Below the pieces are notes generated by a model, which saw only the letters and a list, made by a program, of their open reading frames with translations, had not been told where the DNA came from and did not search any database. A program made the translations under genes and the position numbers. A stretch of 9,206 nucleotides of DNA from contig JAUVNV010000088.1 of assembly GCA_030599515.1 (NCBI GenBank), positions 1 through 9,206 on the forward strand, read 5' to 3'. Origin of the DNA: Acidimicrobiia bacterium (GTDB lineage Bacteria; Actinomycetota; Acidimicrobiia; Spongiisociales; UBA5794). The stretch's first letter is position 1. The number at the start of each line of letters is the position of its first letter. Positions 1 through 6,038 of the stretch are shown here, in pieces.

Positions 1-30
1 ACTCGGTAGTCGGTAGTCGGTAGTCGGTAG
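1..30 (+). repeat. Heptamer array A-left, (GTAGTCG)n
   Basis: This is a perfect tandem repeat with a 7-bp period. Three full GTAGTCG units occupy 6-26, preceded by ACTCG (1-5), which fits the 3' part of a GTACTCG unit, and followed by a partial GTAG (27-30). The array starts at the window edge and may continue to the left. It is inverted relative to the array at 79-99: CGGTA pairs with TACCG in each unit, with one mismatch per heptamer. The two could form an imperfect stem around the small hairpin at 61-80. Its function is unknown. Confidence 0.9.
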
Positions 31-60
31 GAATAAGAAGAGCTCCGTGAATCCCGGCAA

Positions 61-80
61 CCGTCTTGTTCAAACGACGG
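61..80 (+). other. Small GC-rich hairpin between arrays A-left and A-right
   Basis: CCGTC (61-65) is the exact reverse complement of GACGG (76-80), with a 10-nt loop. No U-tract follows, so it is not a classical Rho-independent terminator by itself. It sits between two inverted heptamer arrays, the same arrangement as at 2484-2538 and 7437-7507. The stem is short and could be chance. The rest of 1-108 holds no gene I can recognise. Confidence 0.45.
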
Positions 81-100
81 AATACCGAATACCGAATACC
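79..100 (-). repeat. Heptamer array A-right, (CGAATAC)3 on the + strand
   Basis: Three tandem 7-bp units are visible: GGAATAC (79-85), CGAATAC (86-92) and CGAATAC (93-99). Read on the minus strand the unit is GTATTCG, one base from the GTAGTCG unit of the array at 1-30 and in the opposite orientation. The last copy runs into the putative -10 box (TACCCT) and ends 9 bp before the YceD start codon, so repeat and promoter overlap. Confidence 0.88.
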
Positions 101-102
101 CT
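97..102 (+). promoter_or_regulatory. Putative -10 box for a leaderless yceD-rpmF-plsX-rnc transcript
   Basis: TACCCT fits the actinobacterial TANNNT pattern, and exactly six bases separate it from the ATG at 109. Transcription would therefore start at or near the A of the ATG. There is no Shine-Dalgarno sequence before this ATG, which agrees with a leaderless mRNA. No convincing -35 box lies 16-18 bp upstream. The box is made partly from the last heptamer. This is inference from spacing only. Confidence 0.4.
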
Positions 103-108
103 TTTCCC

Positions 109-612
109 ATGAATCGCTCGCCTTTTCTCGTCGACGTCTCTGACCTCCTGGGTCGGGACGTTCCTGCTCGCCCTGTCGTGATCGACGTTGTTGTGGACTG
201 GGCGCTTGAAATGAGTCGAATCCTGGCTGAACCGGCCCTGGTCGCGCACCTCTCGATCGGACCGGTGCCCGGCGGGATCCTCGTGCGCGGCGAGGTGTGC
301 TACGCCGTCGAACACACCTGTCGTCGGTGTCTCACCGACTTCATCGATGACGGCTGCAACCCGGTCACGGGGTTGTTCGAAGTCGGCCCGGGAGAGGACG
401 CATATCCGATCGAAGGAACCACGATCGACCTGGAATCCTTCCTTCGCGACGAGACGTTGCTCGGTCTGCCGCTGCTCCCGATCTGCGAGGATTCCTGCGT
501 GGGAGTTGTGACTACACCGGAAACAGGCTTGAATACCGATTCCCCGAGCGATTCGGACGACACCGGCTCACCATTCGCCGTACTGCGCGACCTTCTCCCG
601 CCCGAGGATTGA
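109..612 (+). CDS. yceD: DUF177/YceD family protein
   Basis: This 167-residue protein belongs to the DUF177 (YceD) family, almost always encoded directly upstream of rpmF. The family is linked to ribosome or 23S rRNA accumulation, but its biochemistry is poorly defined. The N-terminus (FLVDVSDLLGR, 6-16) matches the family's usual opening, which supports this ATG although no ribosome binding site precedes it. The core has the conserved CxxCL motif at C71/C74 (HTCRRCL), with C64 and C83 nearby. The later LPICEDSC segment supplies C126 and C130. Many homologues continue with a second cysteine pair (GLCxxCG); here that stretch is GVVTTPETG, so the C-terminal half of the presumed metal site is missing. 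The tail (142-155) is acidic and serine-rich and probably disordered. It is first in an operon with rpmF, 22 bp downstream. Confidence 0.9.
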   Translation: MNRSPFLVDVSDLLGRDVPARPVVIDVVVDWALEMSRILAEPALVAHLSIGPVPGGILVRGEVCYAVEHTCRRCLTDFIDDGCNPVTGLFEVGPGEDAYPIEGTTIDLESFLRDETLLGLPLLPICEDSCVGVVTTPETGLNTDSPSDSDDTGSPFAVLRDLLPPED

Positions 613-622
613 CGAAGCAAAC

Positions 623-626
623 GAGG
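623..626 (+). promoter_or_regulatory. Ribosome binding site of rpmF
   Basis: GAGG lies 8 nt before the ATG at 635, a normal Shine-Dalgarno spacing. It sits in the short gap after the yceD stop and supports the 58-residue reading frame of rpmF. Confidence 0.6.
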
Positions 627-634
627 TTCCCCTG

Positions 635-811
635 ATGGCCGTCCCGAAGAAGAAGATGTCGCGGTCCCGTACCCGCCGGCGCAAGGCACAGTGGAAGGTG
701 TCCAGCCCCACTTTGGCCACATGCGCACAGTGTGGCGCCAAGCACATTCCGCACCGCGTGTGCCAGGAGTGCGGTAGCTACAACGGTCGCGAGATCATCG
801 CAGAAGTCTGA
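635..811 (+). CDS. rpmF: 50S ribosomal protein L32 (zinc-ribbon form)
   Basis: This 58-residue protein is bacterial L32 (bL32), a structural protein of the large ribosomal subunit. It begins MAVPKKKMSRSRTRRRKAQW, the family's hallmark basic N-terminus, which contacts 23S rRNA. It keeps both zinc-ribbon pairs, C30/C33 (CAQC) and C43/C46 (CQEC), so it is the zinc-binding C+ type. Zinc-independent C- paralogues, which replace it under zinc limitation, lack these cysteines; no such paralogue is visible here. Length is normal. Only 7 bp separate its stop from plsX. The yceD-rpmF-plsX order is one of the most conserved in bacteria and links ribosome and membrane synthesis. Confidence 0.97.
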   Translation: MAVPKKKMSRSRTRRRKAQWKVSSPTLATCAQCGAKHIPHRVCQECGSYNGREIIAEV

Positions 812-818
812 CAGAGCG

Positions 819-1796
819 ATGGCGAGAGTCGTCGTGGATGCGATGGGCGGTGATCACGCTCCGGACGAGATTGTTCGCGGAGCGATCGACGCAGCAGCGG
901 ACGGCGTTGACGTCGTGCTCGTCGGCGATCGATCGAAGATCGCTCCCGTTCTCGATCGATTCGACGCTGATCTCCCCGTCGTTCACGCCGGCGAGGCCGT
1001 CGAGATGCATGAGGATCCCGCGCATGCCGTGCGTGAGAAGAAGGACTCCTCGATCATGGTGGCCGCCCGTCTCGTCAAGGAGGGCGAGGCCGAAGCCGTC
1101 GTCTCGGCCGGTTCGACCGGTGCCGCCCTCGCAGCAGCAGCGTTCGTGATCGGTCGACTGAAGGGGGTCTCGCGACCCGCCATCGCCTCCGTATTCCCCA
1201 CTCGCGAGGTAGCTCTCGATGTGGGCGCCAACCTCGACGTTCGGCCCCTCCACCTGGCACAGTTCGGAGTGATGGGAAGCGCCGTGGCCAAGGTCTTCCT
1301 GGATGCAGGGGATCCCAGGGTCGGATTGCTCAACATCGGCGAAGAGGCCGGCAAGGGCAGAAGCCTCGAGAAGGAAGCATACGCTCTCCTCGCCGCAGCC
1401 GATGGGATCAATTTCGTCGGGAACGTCGAAGGGCGAGATCTCGGACGAAACCGCGCCGACGTCTTCGTCACAGACGGCTTCACCGGGAACGTTCTCCTGA
1501 AGACCGGTGAGGGAACGAGCCGTGCCCTGTTCCGGTACCTCCTCGAGGCGATGCAGGCCGAGAAGTACCAGGCAGCGCTCGCTGAACTCATGCCGGCGTT
1601 CATGGAGCTTCGTCAGCTGATCGACCCGGAGAGCATCGGTGGAGCCCATCTCGTCGGGACGAAGGGTGTCGTGGTGATCGCGCATGGGGCCAGCTCACAC
1701 CGGGCGATCGGGAATGCCGTTGCGATGGCAGCCGAGGGCGCTGAACGCGGTCTCGTCGAGCTCATCGCAGACGGAATAGGACGCGCTCGCGGATGA
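819..1796 (+). CDS. plsX: Phosphate acyltransferase PlsX
   Basis: PlsX converts acyl-ACP and phosphate to acyl-phosphate, which PlsY uses to acylate glycerol-3-phosphate in the first committed step of phospholipid synthesis. It is a peripheral membrane enzyme. The 325 residues match the usual length (about 330). The ATG at 819 gives the canonical start MARVVVDAMGGDHAP; the open frame extends further upstream, but that part overlaps rpmF and has no PlsX similarity. Other conserved blocks are the SAGSTGA segment near residue 105, VGLLNIGEEAGKG from V168, NFVGNVEGRD at 198-207, and DGFTGNVLLKTGEG after it. Its stop overlaps the start of rnc by 4 nt (ATGA), implying translational coupling. No acpP lies between plsX and rnc. 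Confidence 0.97.
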   Translation: MARVVVDAMGGDHAPDEIVRGAIDAAADGVDVVLVGDRSKIAPVLDRFDADLPVVHAGEAVEMHEDPAHAVREKKDSSIMVAARLVKEGEAEAVVSAGSTGAALAAAAFVIGRLKGVSRPAIASVFPTREVALDVGANLDVRPLHLAQFGVMGSAVAKVFLDAGDPRVGLLNIGEEAGKGRSLEKEAYALLAAADGINFVGNVEGRDLGRNRADVFVTDGFTGNVLLKTGEGTSRALFRYLLEAMQAEKYQAALAELMPAFMELRQLIDPESIGGAHLVGTKGVVVIAHGASSHRAIGNAVAMAAEGAERGLVELIADGIGRARG

Positions 1797-2503
1797 GCGG
1801 CGTAGTGCCCGATCCCACAGACGCCGCCGAACGCCTCGAAGCCGCGTTCGAGTATCGAGTCGGTGACGACAGGCTGCTCGCGACGGCGCTGACCCACGGC
1901 TCATACGCCTCCGAACATCCGGGCGTTGTGGACTACCAGCGGCTCGAGTTTCTCGGCGATGCCGTGCTCGAGATGACGGTCACGCGATACCTCTACGAGC
2001 AATTCCCGGAGGCGACCGAAGGAGAGATGACGCTTCTGCGGGCGGGCGTCGTAGCCGAACCGGCATTGGCGTCGGTCGCACGCGTTTGGGGCATCCCCCA
2101 ACTGGTCAGGCTTGGTCGGGGAGAGGAACTCACCGGCGGGCGAGAGAAGCAATCGATCCTCTCCGATGTGGTTGAGTCCCTGCTGGCTGCCGTGTTCCTC
2201 GATGCCGGCGCCGAGCGAGTCGAGCAGATCGTACAGAAGTACTGGGCGCCGATGATCGCCGAGAGGGCCGACACCCCCGGAGGCCGCGACCACAAGACCC
2301 GGCTTCAAGAGGTTCTTGTCGCGACCGGACGAGACGTCGAGTACACCGTCACCGAAACCGGGCCGCAGCATGCCAGGCAGTTCACGGCAACCGTGTCTTC
2401 CACGGGAGACGACCTCGCAACGGGAACCGGAACGTCGAAGAAGCGAGCCGAACAGGACGCAGCGCGGGTCGCCCTGGAAGACGTACTGAGTACCGAGTAC
2501 TGA
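1793..2503 (+). CDS. rnc: Ribonuclease III
   Basis: RNase III cuts double-stranded RNA and processes the pre-rRNA stems that release 16S and 23S rRNA; it acts as a homodimer with Mg2+. The 236 residues hold an N-terminal endonuclease domain (about 11-155) and a C-terminal dsRNA-binding domain (about 165-233). The signature RLEFLGDAVLE (50-60) carries acidic residues E52 and D56; SILSDVVESL (121-130) supplies D125 and E128. The dsRBD ends with the RNA-contacting GTSKKRAEQDAA motif (213-224). All expected catalytic residues are present. The start overlaps the plsX stop (ATGA) with only a weak AGGA at 1778-1781, so coupling probably drives translation. The last residues (VLSTEY) and the stop codon are written by a heptamer tandem array, so this tail is repeat-derived and probably not functional. 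Confidence 0.97.
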   Translation: MSGVVPDPTDAAERLEAAFEYRVGDDRLLATALTHGSYASEHPGVVDYQRLEFLGDAVLEMTVTRYLYEQFPEATEGEMTLLRAGVVAEPALASVARVWGIPQLVRLGRGEELTGGREKQSILSDVVESLLAAVFLDAGAERVEQIVQKYWAPMIAERADTPGGRDHKTRLQEVLVATGRDVEYTVTETGPQHARQFTATVSSTGDDLATGTGTSKKRAEQDAARVALEDVLSTEY

Positions 2504-2519
2504 GCACCGAGCACCGAGC
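2484..2519 (-). repeat. Heptamer array B-left, CGAGTAC-type units across the rnc stop
   Basis: Period-7 units on the + strand run as TGAGTAC (2487-2493), CGAGTAC (2494-2500), TGAGCAC (2501-2507), CGAGCAC (2508-2514) and CGAGC (2515-2519). TAC (2484-2486) is the end of an earlier partial unit. On the minus strand the unit is GTACTCG, the same consensus as arrays A-left (GTAGTCG) and A-right (GTATTCG) apart from one variable base. The rnc stop codon TGA (2501-2503) lies inside the array. Differences between copies are mostly C/T transitions, as expected of an older, decaying array. Confidence 0.88.
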
Positions 2520-2538
2520 GCTGCGCTCTCGATACTCA
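2508..2538 (+). terminator. Imperfect inverted repeat after rnc, possible terminator or insulator
   Basis: GAGCGC (2516-2521) and GCGCTC (2523-2528) form a GC-rich core, realistically a GAGC/GCTC stem with a 5-nt loop. Beyond it, GCTCTCG-ATACTCA (2525-2538) reads as two degenerate GTACTCG heptamers in opposite orientation to the array on the left. An alternative longer pairing uses GAGCACCGAG (2509-2518) with CTCGATACTC (2528-2537), 8 of 10 positions. There is no U-run. It lies just after the rnc stop and before the putative smc promoter, a sensible place to end the first transcript. Termination itself is inferred. Confidence 0.4.
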
Positions 2539-2556
2539 CAACCATGTAATTCGCGC

Positions 2557-2565
2557 TGGTATGCT
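2557..2565 (+). promoter_or_regulatory. Putative extended -10 promoter for leaderless smc
   Basis: TGGTATGCT combines a TGN extension with TATGCT, which fits TANNNT. Eight bases separate it from the smc GTG at 2574, so transcription probably starts within a couple of bases of the start codon. No Shine-Dalgarno sequence precedes the GTG, consistent with a leaderless mRNA. No good -35 box is seen, which extended -10 promoters tolerate. This suggests smc-ftsY-cdd is a separate transcription unit from the upstream operon. Confidence 0.5.
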
Positions 2566-2573
2566 CGTTCACC

Positions 2574-5500
2574 GTGCTGCTGAAGAAACTCGCGCTCGTC
2601 GGCTTCAAGTCCTTCGCCGACCGCACTCGGCTCGAATTCGATGCCGGGGTCAACGTCGTGGTGGGGCCGAACGGCGCAGGGAAGTCCAACCTGCTTGATG
2701 CCATCGCATGGGTGATGGGAACACAAGCCACCAGCACGCTCCGAACCGAGAAGATGGAAGACGTCGTGTTCGCAGGCACGGCGACCCGCCCCGCCTTGTC
2801 TCGCGCCGAGGTGTCGCTCACCTTCGACAACAGCGACGGCTTCCTCCCGGTTGACCTCAACGAGATCACCATCACCCGCCGGCTCTATCGGGATGGAACC
2901 TCTGAGTACGAGATGAATCGAACGCCGTGCCGGCTTCTCGACATTCAGGAACTGCTCTCCGACGGTGGTGTTGGGCGTCATCAGCACGTGCTGGTCTCCC
3001 AAGGACAGATCGGCTCGGTTCTCACGGCGCGACCCGACGAACACCGCGCCGTCATCGAGGAAGCTGCGGGCATCACGAAGCACCGGAGTCGCCGCGATCG
3101 GGCGATTCGCCGACTCGGTTCGACCGACCAGGACGTCAACCGTCTCAACGACATCCTTGTCGAGAAGCGTCGAGCGCTGCGACCCTTGAAACGCCAGGCG
3201 AACGCTGCTGCCCGGCACGGAGCGGTGAAATCTGAAGCAAGGGCACTCCGGCTGTGGCTCGGGGGTGAGGCGATCCGTGATCTACGGTCCAGGAACGCGA
3301 AGGCCACGACCGAACAGGTAACGCTTACGGAAGCGCTCGACTCCGATGAAGAAGCGCTGGAGGGCCTGCTGACCGAACTCACCGGACTTCGATCCTCCGC
3401 CGGCGAAGTGGGGGCATCGCTCGAACGCGATACGACCGCGGCAGCACGCCTCGAAACGGTCGTGGAGCGTTTGCGCCGGTACGGACTCGTTGCGCGTGAG
3501 CGACGCGTCGGGGTCGAAGGCAGAATCGAGGGAGCCGAAGAGCGACGCGGCGACCTCTCCCGTGAAGAGATCGAGCTCGTCACCGGCATCGACGAAGCGG
3601 CAGATGCGGAACTCCGGCTCGCCGACGAGGCAGAACGCCGATCCGTCGCCCTGCAAGCTCTGGAAGACGAGGAGCGGTCGCTCGCCGAACAGGTCCAGCT
3701 TCCGGCCGAAGGCCTCGTCGCCAACCTCCGCGGTGATCTCAGGGCGCTCGAGAACGCATCGCAACGCGACGGGCGAGAGCTCGAGTCCATCCGGGCGCGG
3801 CGGAGCGTCGTCGTCGATCGACTCGAGGAGGAGACAACCGAGAGCGTCAATCTGAATCGGTCGATTCAGCGGGCCGACTCCGAGGTGACGGCCTCGCAAC
3901 GCACCTACGAAGAGGCCAGGGATCACCGCTCCGACGTCGAAGGACGGTGGCAAGACGCTGATCAGCAACACACCGACGTGCTGCTCGCCGTCGCCGCGGC
4001 TGAGGCTCGCGTCGAGGCGCACGAGGCCGCCATCGCGGGTATCGGAGACCCGGCTGCCCGAACGATGACCGAAGATCGGGACGGGGTCAGGGGAGCCGTT
4101 GCGGCAACCCTGGACGCCCCGGCAGATCTCGCGGACGCGGTCGATCGAGCACTCGGCCCATGGGCCGATGCCTTCCTCACCGTTGATCGGGCAACAATCC
4201 ACGACCTCGCGGGTGATCTGAAGTCGAACGGATTGGGTGGCGTTTCACTCGTCACCCCGCAGCCATCGGCAGACATCTCCGCACGGGCCGCCGCGGCCGA
4301 GCTTGGTCTGGACGCTCTGGTCGATCTGCTCGGGGTCAAGGCCGATCGTGAGGTCGCCGAAGCGCTCCTCGGTGACGTCGTCTTCACCGCCGGATGGGAA
4401 GCGGCGTGGCGAGTCGTTGAACGCTATCCGCATCTCCGCGCGGTAACTCCCGAGGGTGACGTGATCGCCGCATCCGGGATGCACGTTGCACAACCAGATG
4501 GGACCGGATTCGCCGCCCTTGAAGCGGCTCGCGTGCAGCTCGAGATCGGCGAGCGCGAGCGATCCCGCACGGAGAGCCGCCGAACCGCCGCCCGACGGGA
4601 TCTCGAAACGGCGCGGCGGATCGAACGGGCGGCACTTGATGATCTCGAGGCGCTCGAGGCCAGGATCGCCGGCCACACCGAAGCGCTGGCTCTGATCGGT
4701 CGTGCTCGGGCCGAGGGTGAGGCTGAGCGCGAACGGCTCGACACCCGAATGAAGGCCCTCCGGGAGGCCGAGGGTGCGCGAGAGGAACGCATCGCCGAGG
4801 TGCGCGAGCGGATCGCTGAGCTCGAAGGGGAGGAGGCAGTTCGACAGGCCGCCTGGGAGGCGCTCAATCGACGCCGAGAAGAAGTGACCACGCGCAGGGA
4901 CGATGCTCGTCGGCGAAGGGAAGAGTCGACCGCCGAGCTTGCAGGAGTCTCCGAGCGGAGGGCACTGCTGCAGCGGAGACTCGAACGCGTCAGATTGGAG
5001 TTGGGCCAACTCGACCTACTCCCCGAAGACGACCCCCGCATCGATCAGCTGTCGAGGATCGAAACCCGATCCACCCGGGTGACCGCTCTTGCTCAGCGGC
5101 ACATCGCCGAATTGCGCGACCGGCAGCGGATACTCCGCCTCGAGGTCGGTGATGTCTCTGAAGCTCTTACCAGCGCAGAACAGCGCCGCGAACAACTCGA
5201 AGGGGCGATCTCGACGGCGAAGGAACGGCTGTCGATCCTCGCCGTCGAGCTGGCGGAGATCCGTATCCGCATCGAGTCGAGTGAGGAAGGTTTGCGGCGA
5301 GACGCGGACGCATCACTCGACGAGGCGCTCGGTGCACCTCAACCGGAACTCGCAGAAGGGATTGTCCCGTCGGAGCGCCTCGCCAGCCTCGAAGCCGATC
5401 TTCGGAGGATGGGTCCCATCAATCCGTTGGCTGCGGCCGAGTACGAGGACCTGGCGGGTGACGTGGCTCTCCTCGATGAGCAACTCGTCGACCTTGAGGA

Positions 5501-6014
5501 ATCGCGCAGCGAATTGGGGAAGGTCATCGCCGCACTCGACGCGGAGATGGAGGCCCTGTTCATGGTCGCATTCGAGGAGATCTCGGCCCTGTACCAGGAG
5601 AACTTCACCCTGGTGTTCCCCGGTGGTCGGGGGCGGCTCCGCCTCACCGATCCGGATCATCCGCTCGAGTCCGGTGTCGAGGTCGAGGCACAACCTCACG
5701 GTAAGAAGGTTGGTCGGCTCGCGCTGCTTTCCGGCGGAGAGCGAAGTCTCGCCGCTCTCGCGTTCTTGTTCGCGGTCTTTCGCGCCCGACCGAGTCCCTT
5801 CTACGTCCTCGATGAGGTCGAGGCGGCGCTCGATGACGCGAATCTCCATCGCTTCCTGAGGCTCGTAGACACGCTGCGTTCGTCGGCACAGCTGGTGATC
5901 ATCACCCACCAGCAACAGACGATGGAAGCCGCCGATATGCTGTACGGGGTCACGATGGAACCCGGCGAGTCATCAAAGGTCCTCGCCCGACGTATGGCGA
6001 GAGTCACCGTCTAG
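2574..6014 (+). CDS. smc: Chromosome partition protein SMC
   Basis: SMC is the ATPase core of the condensin-like SMC-ScpA-ScpB complex that compacts and segregates the nucleoid. The 1146 residues fit the family (about 1150-1200) and show the full layout. The N-terminal head has GFKSFADRTRLEF (10-22), Walker A GPNGAGKSN (31-39) and a Q-loop with Q143 in VSQGQI. A long arginine/glutamate-rich coiled coil follows (about 165-490). The hinge begins around 500 (GVRGAVAATLDAP) and runs to about 650, and a returning coiled coil extends to about 1000. The C-terminal head has signature LSGGERS (1052-1058), Walker B with D1080 and E1081 in YVLDEVEAALDD, and the IITHQQQTME segment. The GTG start gives the standard opening MLLKKLALVGFKSF. 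It probably has its own promoter after the heptamer element. mutM, often found between rnc and smc in actinobacteria, is absent. ftsY follows after 24 bp. Confidence 0.97.
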   Translation: MLLKKLALVGFKSFADRTRLEFDAGVNVVVGPNGAGKSNLLDAIAWVMGTQATSTLRTEKMEDVVFAGTATRPALSRAEVSLTFDNSDGFLPVDLNEITITRRLYRDGTSEYEMNRTPCRLLDIQELLSDGGVGRHQHVLVSQGQIGSVLTARPDEHRAVIEEAAGITKHRSRRDRAIRRLGSTDQDVNRLNDILVEKRRALRPLKRQANAAARHGAVKSEARALRLWLGGEAIRDLRSRNAKATTEQVTLTEALDSDEEALEGLLTELTGLRSSAGEVGASLERDTTAAARLETVVERLRRYGLVARERRVGVEGRIEGAEERRGDLSREEIELVTGIDEAADAELRLADEAERRSVALQALEDEERSLAEQVQLPAEGLVANLRGDLRALENASQRDGRELESIRARRSVVVDRLEEETTESVNLNRSIQRADSEVTASQRTYEEARDHRSDVEGRWQDADQQHTDVLLAVAAAEARVEAHEAAIAGIGDPAARTMTEDRDGVRGAVAATLDAPADLADAVDRALGPWADAFLTVDRATIHDLAGDLKSNGLGGVSLVTPQPSADISARAAAAELGLDALVDLLGVKADREVAEALLGDVVFTAGWEAAWRVVERYPHLRAVTPEGDVIAASGMHVAQPDGTGFAALEAARVQLEIGERERSRTESRRTAARRDLETARRIERAALDDLEALEARIAGHTEALALIGRARAEGEAERERLDTRMKALREAEGAREERIAEVRERIAELEGEEAVRQAAWEALNRRREEVTTRRDDARRRREESTAELAGVSERRALLQRRLERVRLELGQLDLLPEDDPRIDQLSRIETRSTRVTALAQRHIAELRDRQRILRLEVGDVSEALTSAEQRREQLEGAISTAKERLSILAVELAEIRIRIESSEEGLRRDADASLDEALGAPQPELAEGIVPSERLASLEADLRRMGPINPLAAAEYEDLAGDVALLDEQLVDLEESRSELGKVIAALDAEMEALFMVAFEEISALYQENFTLVFPGGRGRLRLTDPDHPLESGVEVEAQPHGKKVGRLALLSGGERSLAALAFLFAVFRARPSPFYVLDEVEAALDDANLHRFLRLVDTLRSSAQLVIITHQQQTMEAADMLYGVTMEPGESSKVLARRMARVTV

Positions 6015-6027
6015 TCATCCCGCCCGC

Positions 6028-6033
6028 AAGGAG
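6028..6033 (+). promoter_or_regulatory. Strong ribosome binding site of ftsY
   Basis: AAGGAG with a 5-nt spacer precedes the GTG at 6039. It is the best Shine-Dalgarno match I saw in the window and fixes the GTG start, which gives an N-terminal membrane segment. It contrasts with the two promoter-proximal genes (yceD, smc), which have none. Confidence 0.8.
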
Positions 6034-6038
6034 TATCG

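Noticed and set aside
1..100. CRISPR array
   Set aside because: The repeats are 7 bp and contiguous, with no spacers and no cas genes.
732..818. Upstream extension of PlsX by 29 codons
   Set aside because: The extra segment overlaps rpmF in another frame and has no PlsX similarity. The ATG at 819 gives the canonical N-terminus.
795..1685. 296-codon open frame on the minus strand opposite plsX
   Set aside because: PlsX on the + strand has all its family motifs. The antisense frame shows no recognisable domain and is the usual shadow produced by GC-rich codon bias.
1901..2875. 324-codon minus-strand open frame across rnc and the start of smc
   Set aside because: It spans two well-supported genes and the repeat between them, and its translation resembles no family I recognise.
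3282..4202. 306-codon and other long minus-strand frames inside smc (also 2981-3850, 4245-5009, 5313-5915)
   Set aside because: All lie within the continuous SMC frame. Their arginine/serine-rich or low-complexity translations are antisense artefacts of the coiled-coil codons.
3500..5300. Repetitive charged stretches in smc as DNA repeats
   Set aside because: They are the Glu/Arg/Ala-rich heptads of the SMC coiled coil, not tandem DNA repeats.
5089..5859. 256-codon + strand frame overlapping the SMC C-terminal head
   Set aside because: It is an out-of-frame reading of the SMC head; Walker B and the signature motif are read in the SMC frame, and this frame is serine/arginine-rich with no domain.
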